NCBI RefSeq assembly: GCF_011927725.1
Contig: NZ_JAATJC010000001.1
Span: 1,247,001 to 1,311,000, forward strand
Source of the DNA: Sphingomonas kaistensis
Lineage (GTDB): Bacteria; Pseudomonadota; Alphaproteobacteria; Sphingomonadales; Sphingomonadaceae
Length of the DNA: 64,000 bases
Reading direction: 5' to 3'
Positions 13,368 to 20,634 of the stretch are shown in pieces (the first letter of the stretch is position 1; every line of letters starts with the position of its first letter). A program made the position numbers and the translations under genes. Below the pieces are notes generated by a model. It did no database searches. It worked only from the letters and a program-made list of their open reading frames with translations, and was not told the DNA's origin.

Positions 13368-13451
13368 CTAGCGCTCGATCGGCACGCCGCCTTCAACGTT
13401 CCAGCGCCACCAGCGGGCAGCGAAGACGGTTTGGGCGGCGGGGATCTGCAT
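13368..13451 (-). CDS. trpL: trp operon leader peptide
   Basis: A 27-residue reading frame beginning MQIPAAQTVF and ending PIER, with Trp at residues 14, 15 and 17 (ARWWRWNV). Three Trp codons in four are far above background and lie 30 codons before a strong intrinsic terminator. It is followed by the DAHP synthase, trpE and trpG genes. Stalling at these codons when charged tRNA-Trp is scarce would favour an antiterminator. No clear ribosome-binding sequence precedes the ATG, and a candidate promoter places the transcript start near the ATG, so it may be leaderless as reported for rhizobial trpL. It is too short for ordinary gene callers. Confidence 0.85.
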   Translation of the reverse strand: MQIPAAQTVFAARWWRWNVEGGVPIER

Positions 13452-13457
13452 GGCGAC

Positions 13458-13486
13458 CAGAGAGCGGAAACTCTCCAACAGGTCAA
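13458..13486 (-). promoter_or_regulatory. candidate promoter of the trpL-aroF-trpEG operon
   Basis: TTGACC lies at 13486-13481 on the minus strand, a good -35 match. A 17-base spacer leads to TCTCTG, a poor -10. Transcription would begin close to the trpL ATG at 13451. The -35 is convincing, the -10 is not. Confidence 0.4.
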
Positions 13487-13543
13487 GCCGGTATGTCGGG
13501 ACGGCGCACGGGGGCGAAAGCGCGCGCCGTCCCTCGGCCTTCC

Positions 13544-13969
13544 TCACCGCGACGCGACGATCGTGACCAGGCGGGCGCCCTTCACGCTGCCGGCGGCGGC
13601 GAGCAGGGTGGCGGAGTTGCGCAGCGCGGCGACCTGCCGGTTGGCCGACAGCCGGGCCTCCACGTAGCAGCGTCCGCTGCCGATGGTGGCGCGTCCGTCC
13701 CCCTGGTCGCGGCAGACATCGTTGACCGCGCCATTGATGCGCGAGTTCAGCCGCTTGAGGTCGGCCGCGCTGGTGAAGTCGACGTCGCTGGCATCGACGA
13801 TGCGGGTCCGCACCTCGCGGTCGCGGTCGGCGGTCGCGGTCAGGTCGATCGGTTCGGCCTCGGTGCCGGAGGCCTGCGCCATGGCCGGGGTAAGCGCCAG
13901 CGCGAGGATCCCCGCTGACAGCGTGAAGGACAAGGCGGCAATGCCGCTACTTTTCAGTCGACTGGTCAT
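13544..13969 (-). CDS. UrcA family secreted protein
   Basis: A 141-residue protein with a signal peptide (about residues 1-32, cleavage after PAMAQA). The mature part shows the UrcA pattern: VDFTSAADLKRLNSRINGAV, two cysteines (VCRD and GRCYVEA, likely a disulfide) and ANRQVAAL near the end. UrcA proteins are periplasmic, common in sphingomonads and caulobacters, and of unknown function. I choose the ATG at 13969 over a TTG at 13975 because AAGGGG lies at the right distance. A large inverted repeat (13987-14015) stands directly upstream. Confidence 0.8.
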   Translation of the reverse strand: MTSRLKSSGIAALSFTLSAGILALALTPAMAQASGTEAEPIDLTATADRDREVRTRIVDASDVDFTSAADLKRLNSRINGAVNDVCRDQGDGRATIGSGRCYVEARLSANRQVAALRNSATLLAAAGSVKGARLVTIVASR

Positions 13970-13986
13970 GTTCAATCCCCTTGGAC

Positions 13987-14015
13987 CGGCCCCACGAAAT
14001 CATTTCGTGCGGCCG
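13987..14015. promoter_or_regulatory. 29-base inverted repeat upstream of the UrcA gene
   Basis: CGGCC, one mismatch, CACGAAAT, a central C, then ATTTCGTG, one mismatch, GGCCG. The arms pair over 13 of 14 positions. It lies 18 bases upstream of the UrcA start. Its core CACGAA-N5-TTCGTG also occurs at 18684-18700. It could be an operator, a terminator stem without T-run, or a small dispersed palindrome. Confidence 0.55.
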
Positions 14016-14174
14016 ATCCTGGGATTAGACCCGGCCCGACGTCATCGCCCGCCCGCTTCTACCGCGCGGCTGCGCGGGTCGATGCAGCGGCAGACCGCCA
14101 CGGACCCTCGACTGGTCGGCAGACGGCGAAAAAGCGGGCTCAAGCCGCCTTTCCGCCGCCCGATTATCCTGCAA

Positions 14175-14672
14175 TCAGAAGCGGGTGGGAGCACCGCCGT
14201 CGGTCGTCGTGTCGTGCGTGGTGCCCTGCCGATCGCGTCCGGCGCCTTCGAACTGGTCGGTGCCGCCTTCGGTCTGGCCGCTAGCGAAGCGGAAGGCGCT
14301 GCCGTCGTCGCGGGCTTCCTCGAAACTGTGGGTCTGCCTCGCAGCGATCTCGCTGCCCATGCCGGCGGTGCCGTCGCTCATGCCCTGCCGTCCCGCCGCA
14401 CCGGTAGCCGGATTGCCGGATGTGCTTCCCTGGGTTTCCTGCATCAGGCAGTCATGAAGCAATTGCTTGGCCTGCTCGGCCAGCTGCTTTTGCGCCTGCA
14501 TGGCCTGCTCGAAAAACTGGCGATGCTCCGGCTTGCCGGCCGCGTCACCGCTGTAGATCTGGCAATTCTCGACGCCCTGAAGCGCGTGGTAGAGCACGGC
14601 GGTAAGATCGTAGGTCACGTCGCGGGTGCCGGTGCCGGCGCCCTGGTCACCTTTAGTCTGGCTGTTTTCCAT
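14175..14672 (-). CDS. hypothetical protein with helical N-terminal half
   Basis: A 165-residue protein. The start is the ATG at 14672, preceded by a strong GGAGGA sequence at about 14680-14685; a GTG at 14687 would fall on that sequence. Residues 20-75 look like two long helices (DLTAVLYHALQGVENCQIYS and HRQFFEQAMQAQKQLAEQAK) reminiscent of ferritin-like or stress-associated helical bundles. The rest is low-complexity, rich in Gly, Thr, Gln and Asp (for example GRDRQGTTHDTTTDGG), and probably disordered. I do not recognise the family. It is on the strand of its flanking genes but separate from them. Confidence 0.65.
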   Translation of the reverse strand: MENSQTKGDQGAGTGTRDVTYDLTAVLYHALQGVENCQIYSGDAAGKPEHRQFFEQAMQAQKQLAEQAKQLLHDCLMQETQGSTSGNPATGAAGRQGMSDGTAGMGSEIAARQTHSFEEARDDGSAFRFASGQTEGGTDQFEGAGRDRQGTTHDTTTDGGAPTRF

Positions 14673-14748
14673 CGCTTGTTCCTCCACTGGGTGGTGCCGG
14701 ACTCCCGGCTCGCCAGTGAAACGCGCGGGCGGCGCATTGGCCGCAGGG

Positions 14749-15930
14749 TCAGAGCGCCTGGCCCGCCGCGACGCCCGATGCCCACGCCCACTGGAAATTA
14801 TAGCCGCCGAGCCAGCCGGTGACGTCCACCGCTTCGCCGATCGCGAACAGGCCAGGGAGCTTCCTGGCTTCCATCGTCTGCTGTGACAGGTCGGCGGTGC
14901 TGATCCCGCCCACGGTCACCTCGGCCTTGGCAAAGCCTTCGGTGCCGCTCGGTGCAAACGACCAGCCGGCGAGCAGCCGTTCGGCCTCCTCCAGCTTGCG
15001 GTCGGGCGCGTTGCCGAGTTCGACCGCGATGCCGATCCGCTCGGCCAGCGTGTCGGCGAGGCGGGCCGGCAATCGTTCGCCGAGGAGGGCAGGGAGGCGC
15101 ACGCGCGGGCGCTGGCGCTTGGCTTCGCGCAGCCAGCCGGGGGCTACTTCGGGGAGGAAGTCGATCAGCACCGCCTGGCCGTGGCGCCAATAGCTCGACA
15201 CCTGCAGGATCGCGGGACCGCTCAGCCCCTTGTGGGTGAACAGCGCCGCCTCGCGGAAAGCCGCGTCCTCGCAGCGCGCCTCCACCGGAGCGGCGACTCC
15301 CGACAGCGAGCGGAACAGGGCTTCCTCGCCGCCCAGCGTCAGGGGCACAAGGGCTGGGCGGGGCTCGACCACCTTGAGCCCGAAGCGACGGGCGAGGTCG
15401 TAGGCGAAACCGGTCGCGCCCAGCTTGGGGATGGAGGGTCCCCCGGTCGCGACGACCAGCGCCGGGGCTTCCGCCTCCATCTCACCGGCGGAAACCCGGA
15501 AGCGGCCATCGGCATGGTCGACCGAGTGGATCGGAGCGTTGCAGCGGATGGTCGCGCCGCCGGCCGCGCACTCGTCGAGCAGCATGGCGACGATCTGGCG
15601 GGCCGAGCCGTCGCAGAACAATTGACCAAGCGTCTTCTCGTGCCAGGCGATACGGTGCTTCGCGACCAGTTCGAGGAAGTCCTGCGGGGTGTAGCGGGCC
15701 AGCGCCGAACGCGCGAAGTGCGGATTGGCGCTGAGGTAGCGGTCCGGCGCGGCGCCAATGTTGGTGAAGTTGCAGCGCCCTCCACCCGAGATCAGGATCT
15801 TGCGGCCGGGCTCCGGGGCGTGGTCGATCACCAGCACCTGGCGTCCGCGCCCGGCAGCAATCGCGGCGCACATCAGCCCGGCACCGCCGGCGCCGAGAAT
15901 GATCGCATCGTAGGAGGCTGGGACAGGCAT
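14749..15930 (-). CDS. BaiN/YhiN (HI0933) family flavoprotein
   Basis: A 393-residue FAD-dependent protein. The dinucleotide-binding GAGGAGLMCA motif is at residues 13-22, the family signature GRKILISGGGRCNFTN at about 43-58, ATGGPSIPKLGATGFAY at about 165-181, and the C-terminal FAD site GEAVDVTGWLGGYNFQWA near the end. Members reduce unknown substrates; BaiN of gut clostridia acts on bile acid intermediates, but most homologues are uncharacterised. The length is normal. Neighbours give no clue to the substrate. Confidence 0.85.
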   Translation of the reverse strand: MPVPASYDAIILGAGGAGLMCAAIAAGRGRQVLVIDHAPEPGRKILISGGGRCNFTNIGAAPDRYLSANPHFARSALARYTPQDFLELVAKHRIAWHEKTLGQLFCDGSARQIVAMLLDECAAGGATIRCNAPIHSVDHADGRFRVSAGEMEAEAPALVVATGGPSIPKLGATGFAYDLARRFGLKVVEPRPALVPLTLGGEEALFRSLSGVAAPVEARCEDAAFREAALFTHKGLSGPAILQVSSYWRHGQAVLIDFLPEVAPGWLREAKRQRPRVRLPALLGERLPARLADTLAERIGIAVELGNAPDRKLEEAERLLAGWSFAPSGTEGFAKAEVTVGGISTADLSQQTMEARKLPGLFAIGEAVDVTGWLGGYNFQWAWASGVAAGQAL

Positions 15931-16010
15931 GGGCTGCCGCTAGCAGTTCGCCGCGCCCGTGCCGAGCGATGTCGAGGTCTCAGGCCCCCGACATCGCCCG
16001 TCGCGATCGG

Positions 16011-16271
16011 TTAGTTGCCCTCGAGCGGAAGCGTATCCTCCTGGCCCTCGTCGTCGAGCGCCATGCCCGATGCCGCTCCGGTGGCGTCGGTGCCGAGCGG
16101 CAGGGCGCCCGCTTCGGCCTCGGCCAGCTCGCGCGCGGCGAACTCCATCTCGACCCCGCTCATCGCATCACCAGCCAGTTCATTGGGCGAGGCGAGGGGA
16201 TGCTCGTTGCTGAATTCGGTGTCTTCGGCGTCGATCTGGGCGTCGGTGTCTTCGCGGGGGGTGTCGATCAT
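16011..16271 (-). CDS. small acidic hypothetical protein
   Basis: An 86-residue, strongly acidic protein (many Glu and Asp; MIDTPREDTDAQIDAEDTEF at the start). The ATG at 16271 has AAGGAG about eight bases upstream; the frame continues further upstream, across the rplA terminator, but is unlikely to be coding there. No domain, membrane segment or signal peptide is visible. It lies between the flavoprotein and rplA. Confidence 0.55.
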   Translation of the reverse strand: MIDTPREDTDAQIDAEDTEFSNEHPLASPNELAGDAMSGVEMEFAARELAEAEAGALPLGTDATGAASGMALDDEGQEDTLPLEGN

Positions 16272-16296
16272 GGAGTGGCTCCTTCGGAAGCCTAAC

Positions 16297-16328
16297 GACA
16301 AAGGGCCGCGACGTTTCCGCCGCGGCCC
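16297..16328 (-). terminator. intrinsic terminator after rplKA
   Basis: Minus-strand GGGCCGCG (16328-16321) pairs with CGCGGCCC (16310-16303) over a ten-base loop and is followed by TTTGTCG. It begins 31 bases beyond the rplA stop and ends the rplK-rplA transcript before it can reach rplJ, which lies over 6 kb away. Confidence 0.8.
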
Positions 16329-16358
16329 TCGATCGTGCACTTTCCGAAAGAGTGAGGC

Positions 16359-17054
16359 TTACGCCACGCCCTCTTCGAGCTGGACCTTGATGCCCGGGCC
16401 CATCGACGAGCTGATCGCCGCCTTCTTCAGGTACTTGCCCTTGGCGCCCGCCGGCTTCGCCTTGGTGATGGCGTCGACGAAGGCGTCGTAATTGGCCTTG
16501 AGGTCTTCGGCCGGGAAGCTGGCCTTGCCGATGCCGGCGTGGATGATCCCCGCCTTCTCGACGCGGAACTCGATCTGGCCGGCCTTGGCGTCGGTGACAG
16601 CCTTGGTGACGTCCATGGTTACGGTGCCGAGCTTCGGATTCGGCATCAGCCCCTTGGGACCGAGCACCTTACCGAGACGGCCGACGAGGCCCATCATGTC
16701 GGGGGTGGCGATGACGCGCTCGAAGTCGATCTGGCCGTTCTGGATCTGCTCCATCAGGTCTTCGGCCCCGACCACGTCGGCGCCCGCCTTGGTGGCTTCC
16801 TCGGCCTTGGCGCCCTTGGCGAACACCGCCACGCGGACGGTCTTGCCGGTGCCCTTGGGCAGGTTGACCACGCCGCGGACCATCTGGTCGGCGTGACGCG
16901 GATCGACGCCGAGGTTCAGCGCGACTTCGATCGACTCGTCGAACTTGGCGGTGGCGAGCGACTTGGCGAGGGCGATGGCTTCATCGACGCCATACAGCTT
17001 CTCGCGGTCGACCTGGGTTTCCAGGCTCTTCTGCTTCTTGGTCAGCTTGGCCAT
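16359..17054 (-). CDS. rplA: 50S ribosomal protein L1
   Basis: The 231-residue L1 protein of the ribosomal L1 stalk, which guides E-site tRNA release. Visible blocks include [61 protein letters not shown] and [10 protein letters not shown]. Normal length. It begins four bases after rplK. L1 commonly represses the rplKA mRNA by binding its leader; no leader element was identified here. Confidence 0.98.
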   Translation of the reverse strand: MAKLTKKQKSLETQVDREKLYGVDEAIALAKSLATAKFDESIEVALNLGVDPRHADQMVRGVVNLPKGTGKTVRVAVFAKGAKAEEATKAGADVVGAEDLMEQIQNGQIDFERVIATPDMMGLVGRLGKVLGPKGLMPNPKLGTVTMDVTKAVTDAKAGQIEFRVEKAGIIHAGIGKASFPAEDLKANYDAFVDAITKAKPAGAKGKYLKKAAISSSMGPGIKVQLEEGVA

Positions 17055-17058
17055 GTTC

Positions 17059-17490
17059 TTAGCCCTCCACCACTTCGAGGCCCATCGCGCGGGCGCTGCC
17101 TTCGATGATCTTGGTCGCGGCCTCGATGTCGTTGGCGTTGAGATCCTTCATCTTCTGCTCGGCGATCTCGCTCAGCTGGCTGCGCTTGATCTTGCCCGCG
17201 GAGACCTTGCCCGGCTCCTTCGAACCCGACTTGAGGCCAGCGGCCTTCTTGATCAGGAACGAGGCGGGCGGGGTCTTGGTGGCGAAGGAGAAGCTGCGAT
17301 CCGCATAGACGGTGATCACCGTCGGGATCGGCATGCCCTTTTCCATTTCCTGCGTCGAGGCGTTGAACGCCTTGCAGAATTCCATGATGTTGACGCCGCG
17401 CTGACCCAGCGCAGGGCCGATCGGCGGAGACGGATTGGCGGCGCCGGCGGGCACCTGCAACTTGATATAGCCGGTAATCTTCTTGGCCAT
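17059..17490 (-). CDS. rplK: 50S ribosomal protein L11
   Basis: The 143-residue L11 of the GTPase-associated centre and thiostrepton site. The Pro-rich switch region ([20 protein letters not shown]) and the rRNA-binding C-terminal domain ([19 protein letters not shown]) are intact. It is first of the rplK-rplA pair and, unusually, is separated from nusG by about 1.3 kb with a plus-strand hydrolase gene. Confidence 0.98.
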   Translation of the reverse strand: MAKKITGYIKLQVPAGAANPSPPIGPALGQRGVNIMEFCKAFNASTQEMEKGMPIPTVITVYADRSFSFATKTPPASFLIKKAAGLKSGSKEPGKVSAGKIKRSQLSEIAEQKMKDLNANDIEAATKIIEGSARAMGLEVVEG

Positions 17491-17899
17491 GTCACTCTCT
17501 TCTGGGCACGGGGCCCGTTCAGTCGAGCGGTGTTAGCGGACGCCCGAGGACATCCTCCCGCAGTGGCTCCAGTGATGCTGGAAGGCGCGCCCCCTAGCAG
17601 AAGGGGGTGCGAGCGGCAAGCCAGACAGGCCGGGAAGCGGAGCCGCGAAGGTCACAAAGGTCACAAAGGTCACAAAGGTCACATAGGGCGGCAGGTAGTC
17701 GGCGATCCCACCTCCGCCCGGGCCTTGCGTAGCTTCCGGACGCCGGGGCCAGGCGCGCTGCGGGGGGCAAGGAGAGGCGTCACCCAACCGAGTAGATCAG
17801 CTGAAATCCTACATTGCAATCGGCGGGCAAGGAGCGAGCCGGCCGTGGGGGCGGCGATGGCGACGGGCCCGAACCGGTGGGCGGCTCGTTGGCGGGCTC
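17491..17899. other. divergent intergenic region between rplK and a hydrolase gene
   Basis: This 409-base stretch has no supported gene; a minus-strand frame at 17533-17787 is an artefact containing a VTF repeat from the tandem array. It should carry the rplKA promoter (minus) and the hydrolase promoter (plus), but I see no strong -35/-10 pairs. The notable content is the four-copy 9-base tandem repeat at 17648-17683. Confidence 0.6.
17648..17683. repeat. tandem 9-base repeat, four perfect copies
   Basis: AAGGTCACA is repeated four times without error (17648-17656, 17657-17665, 17666-17674, 17675-17683). It lies in the divergent region between rplK and the hydrolase gene. A short perfect array suggests recent slippage. 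Confidence 0.95.
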
Positions 17900-18673
17900 A
17901 TGATGAAACATGTCGATCACGGGCGGGGCAAGCCGCTGCTTCTGGTGCATGGGCTTGGCAGCAGCGGCCATGCCTGGGAGCCGATTATCGAACCGCTTGC
18001 CCAGGCACGCCGGGTGATGGTGATCGACCTGCCCGGTCACGGCGCGACCCCGGCGGAGGCCGACAGCGGTACCTTCGACGGCTTGGTACGGTCGGTTGCG
18101 GCGTGGCTCAACGAGACGGGCATGACCGGGGTCGACATGGTCGGCAGCTCGATGGGCGCGCGGCTGGTGCTGGAACTCGCCCGGCGCGGGCTTGCCGGCA
18201 ATGTGGTGGCGCTCGACCCGGGCGGCTTCTGGGAAGGGTGGGAGCGCAAATGGCTGGTCAGCACGCTGACCGCTTCGCGCGGGCTGGTGAAGGGGCTCAG
18301 GTCCGCGCTTCCTACGCTGGCGGCCAATCGGGTCAGCCGCTCGGCGCTGCTGGCGCAGCTGTCGGCACGGCCGTGGGCGCTCGATGGGGCGTTCGTGGCC
18401 GAGGAACTGCGCGCGCTGGCCGATACGGCGACCGTGCCGTCGCTGGTCAAGGATCTCGGCTACGGGCCGGGGCAGGAGGGCATTGCGCAGACCAGGGGCC
18501 GGTTGGCGATCGGCTGGGGCCGCCACGATCGCCTGTGCCTGCCGGTCCAGGCCAAGCGGGCGGCGAGCAAGTTCCCGAGCGCGAAGCTGCACTGGTTCGA
18601 GCATAGCGGCCACTTCCCTCTATGGGACGAGCCCCGCGAGACGGTGAAGCTGATTGCGGAGGTATGCGGGTAG
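17900..18673 (+). CDS. alpha/beta-fold hydrolase
   Basis: A 257-residue alpha/beta hydrolase. The oxyanion-hole HG motif is in LLLVHGLGSSGHAW (about residues 14-27), the nucleophile elbow GSSMG (Ser near residue 84) follows VDMVG, the acid lies in WGRHDRLC (about residues 210-217), and the catalytic His in HSGHFPLWDEP (about residues 235-245). The fold and catalytic triad are clear but the substrate is not; such enzymes include esterases, thioesterases and C-C hydrolases. It is a lone plus-strand gene between rplK and nusG. Confidence 0.85.
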   Translation: MMKHVDHGRGKPLLLVHGLGSSGHAWEPIIEPLAQARRVMVIDLPGHGATPAEADSGTFDGLVRSVAAWLNETGMTGVDMVGSSMGARLVLELARRGLAGNVVALDPGGFWEGWERKWLVSTLTASRGLVKGLRSALPTLAANRVSRSALLAQLSARPWALDGAFVAEELRALADTATVPSLVKDLGYGPGQEGIAQTRGRLAIGWGRHDRLCLPVQAKRAASKFPSAKLHWFEHSGHFPLWDEPRETVKLIAEVCG

Positions 18674-18678
18674 CGAGC

Positions 18679-18705
18679 GACGTCACGAAGTGAATTCGTG
18701 ACGTC
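18679..18705. terminator. strong inverted repeat after the hydrolase gene
   Basis: GACGTCACGAA and TTCGTGACGTC form perfect 11-base arms around a five-base loop, six bases after the hydrolase stop. No T-run follows on either strand. It contains the same CACGAA-N5-TTCGTG core as the repeat at 13987-14015, so it may be a member of a small palindrome family rather than a simple terminator. Confidence 0.5.
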
Positions 18706-18751
18706 GGTCCTGTCCGCTACGCGGCAGGCCGTCCGGGTATCGCCGGCTCTC

Positions 18752-18793
18752 AGCGCAAGCCCACGGATGCTGGTGCATCCGTTTGCTTGCGCT
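18752..18793 (-). terminator. long hairpin just downstream of nusG
   Basis: AGCGCAAGC (18752-18760) pairs with GCTTGCGCT (18785-18793), and inside it ACGGATGC (18763-18770) pairs with GCATCCGT (18775-18782), giving 17 pairs with one 2x2 internal loop and a four-base loop. It starts ten bases after the nusG stop. It lacks a U-tract, so it may stabilise the 3' end or act with Rho rather than being a classical terminator. Confidence 0.6.
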
Positions 18794-18802
18794 CGGCGGC
18801 TC

Positions 18803-19342
18803 TTACTTGACCAGTTCGACCTGTTCGAACTCGAGCTCGACCGGGGTCGCGCGGCCGAAGATCGATACGCCGACCTTGACCCGGCCACGATCGAAATCGA
18901 GTTCCTCGACCACGCCGTTGAAGCTGGCGAACGGGCCGTCCAGCACCTTGACGCTGTCGCCGATCTCATAATCGACATTGATCTTGGCCTTGGGCGCAGC
19001 AGCGGCAGCTTCCTCCTTGGTGTTGAGGATGCGCGCGGCTTCGGCTTCGCTGATCGCCTGCGGCTTGCCGTTCGGGCCGAGGAAGCCGGTCACCTTGGGC
19101 GTGTTCTTGACGAGGTGGTAGACGTCGTCGTTCATGCCGAGCTTGGCAAGCACGTAACCCGGGAAGAACTTGCGGTCGCTGGTGACCTTCTTGCCGCGAC
19201 GGATCTCGGTGATCTTCTCGGTCGGGACTTCGACCGATTCGACCAGGCCCTCGAGGTTGAGGCGCTTGGCTTCCGACAGGATCGACTCGCGAACCTTGTT
19301 CTCGAAGCCCGAGTAGGCGTGGATGATGTACCAGCGGGACAT
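18803..19342 (-). CDS. nusG: transcription termination/antitermination factor NusG
   Basis: The 179-residue NusG couples RNA polymerase to Rho or to the ribosome. The NGN domain (MSRWYIIHAYSGFENKVRES, then FFPGYVLAKLGMNDDVYHLV and GFLGPNGKPQAIS) and the C-terminal KOW domain (YEIGDSVKVLDGPFASFNGV) are both complete, joined by an Ala/Lys-rich linker. It follows secE by 12 bases, the universal secE-nusG pair. Confidence 0.98.
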   Translation of the reverse strand: MSRWYIIHAYSGFENKVRESILSEAKRLNLEGLVESVEVPTEKITEIRRGKKVTSDRKFFPGYVLAKLGMNDDVYHLVKNTPKVTGFLGPNGKPQAISEAEAARILNTKEEAAAAAPKAKINVDYEIGDSVKVLDGPFASFNGVVEELDFDRGRVKVGVSIFGRATPVELEFEQVELVK

Positions 19343-19354
19343 GGGTTCTAAACC

Positions 19355-19552
19355 TTAAGCGAGCAGGCCGAGGAGGAACTGGACGATCGCGGCAAAGCCA
19401 CTGTCCACGGCGAAGAAGAACAGCGCCAGGAGCGACGTCAGGATGAATACCATCACGGCAGTCACCCAGGTTTCCTTGCCGGTCGGCCACACGACCTTGC
19501 CCGCTTCGACGCGGACCTGGCGGATGAATTCGCCGGGGGATGTCTTGGCCAT
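19355..19552 (-). CDS. secE: preprotein translocase subunit SecE
   Basis: A 65-residue single-spanning SecE, the short alphaproteobacterial type. The start is the ATG at 19552 (MAKTSPGEFIRQVRVEAGKV). The conserved amphipathic piece VVWPTGKETWVTAVMV precedes one membrane segment (about residues 30-58). It stabilises SecY in the translocon. It lies 152 bases after tRNA-Trp and directly before nusG. Confidence 0.97.
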   Translation of the reverse strand: MAKTSPGEFIRQVRVEAGKVVWPTGKETWVTAVMVFILTSLLALFFFAVDSGFAAIVQFLLGLLA

Positions 19553-19704
19553 GGGCGGACGCTCTGCCTGTTCGAGTGATAGAAAAACGAGGTCCGCGGA
19601 TGGCTCCGCCGGACCTCGATTGAAGCGCCATGTAGCGCGGAGTGGCGCTTGCTTCAAGCGGGCCCTCACCGCGGCTTAGGTACGCGTGGCGCCAACTTTG
19701 GGCC

Positions 19705-19780
19705 TGGCAGGGGCAGGGGGACTCGAACCCACGACCCTCGGTTTTGGAGACCGATGCTCTACCAACTGAGCTATACCCCT
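19705..19780 (-). tRNA. trnW: tRNA-Trp (CCA anticodon)
   Basis: A complete 76-base cloverleaf on the minus strand with encoded 3' CCA. Acceptor AGGGGTA pairs with TGCCCCT; the D arm is GCTC..GAGC; the anticodon stem TCGGT/ACCGA encloses loop CTCCAAA, giving anticodon CCA; the T arm contains TTCGAGT. tRNA-Trp upstream of secE-nusG is a common arrangement. The gene overlaps the 3' end of the hydroxylase gene upstream. Confidence 0.97.
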
Positions 19781-20634
19781 AAGGCCGAGTGCCGGTTAGC
19801 GGCGGCGTCCGGTTCTGGCAAGGCGCTCGTCTCGTCCGGTTCGCTCGTGGCAGCGGCGAGGGGCGGCAGTACCCCCCACAGACGGAGCGGAAAGGTCAGC
19901 AGTTCGGCCACGCTGCGGGGCGAACGAGCCTCGTGGATCCCGACTTCGGGCCATTGATCCTTTGCGGGCATGACCTGCGTTCCGAACACCCGGTCCCAGA
20001 ACGAAAACAGGATCGAGAAATTGCGGTCGAAATGCCGTTCCTCGAGGCTGTGGTGGATGCGGTGGAAGGGGGGATCGACGAATATATGTCGCAAGGGTCC
20101 GAGGCCGAGCTTCACCGGGGAGTGGATGAACAGCTGGAGGAAGAAGACGGTGGTGGAAACCAGCGCCGGAACCGCCACCGAGCCGAAGTCGACCAGCGAC
20201 AGCGGCACCGAGATGATCGCGAACATCGGAACGAACTGCGCCGGATGGCTGAAGCTGTTGGCAGCGCTGAGATGTTCGACCGAATGGTGGACAGCATGGA
20301 CCGGCCACATGAAGCGATGCTCGAAGCGATGCTCCCAGTACATCAGGAAGTCGGTCGCGAGCAGGGTCAGGAGAGTGGTTCCAACCACCCCCAGGCCGAG
20401 CGGGGACAGGTGCACAACCGGCGCGACCCCGACCTTTGCCCACAGCAACTTGAGCGGAATGGCGATCAGGATCGCGAACACCGGGTTGAGCAGGCCGAAC
20501 AGCACGCCAGGCCAACGTTCGCCCCAGCGAAACGTGCCGCGGCTGGCGAGCCGTTCCACCACGGTGCACAGCGCCAGCACGAAGGCGGTCGCGAGCACCG
20601 CTCCGCTGATCTGAGAAAACAGTGTTCCGCCCAC
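19771..20634 (-). CDS. sterol desaturase / fatty acid hydroxylase family protein
   Basis: A 287-residue integral membrane di-iron enzyme. The three His motifs are present: HRFEH, HAVHH and HRIHH, plus NSFSHP between them. Hydrophobic segments surround these. Homologues hydroxylate fatty acyl chains or sterol-like lipids using oxygen and reduced cytochrome or ferredoxin; the substrate here is unknown. The start is GTG at 20634 without a clear ribosome-binding sequence. The TAG stop (19771-19773) lies inside the tRNA-Trp gene, so the mRNA and tRNA precursors share ten bases and the tRNA is probably co-transcribed with it. Confidence 0.88.
   Translation of the reverse strand: MGGTLFSQISGAVLATAFVLALCTVVERLASRGTFRWGERWPGVLFGLLNPVFAILIAIPLKLLWAKVGVAPVVHLSPLGLGVVGTTLLTLLATDFLMYWEHRFEHRFMWPVHAVHHSVEHLSAANSFSHPAQFVPMFAIISVPLSLVDFGSVAVPALVSTTVFFLQLFIHSPVKLGLGPLRHIFVDPPFHRIHHSLEERHFDRNFSILFSFWDRVFGTQVMPAKDQWPEVGIHEARSPRSVAELLTFPLRLWGVLPPLAAATSEPDETSALPEPDAAANRHSALGV

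Noticed and set aside
17533..17787. A minus-strand frame with a VTFVTFVTF repeat
   Set aside because: The repeat is the translation of the AAGGTCACA tandem array; no start signal or homology.
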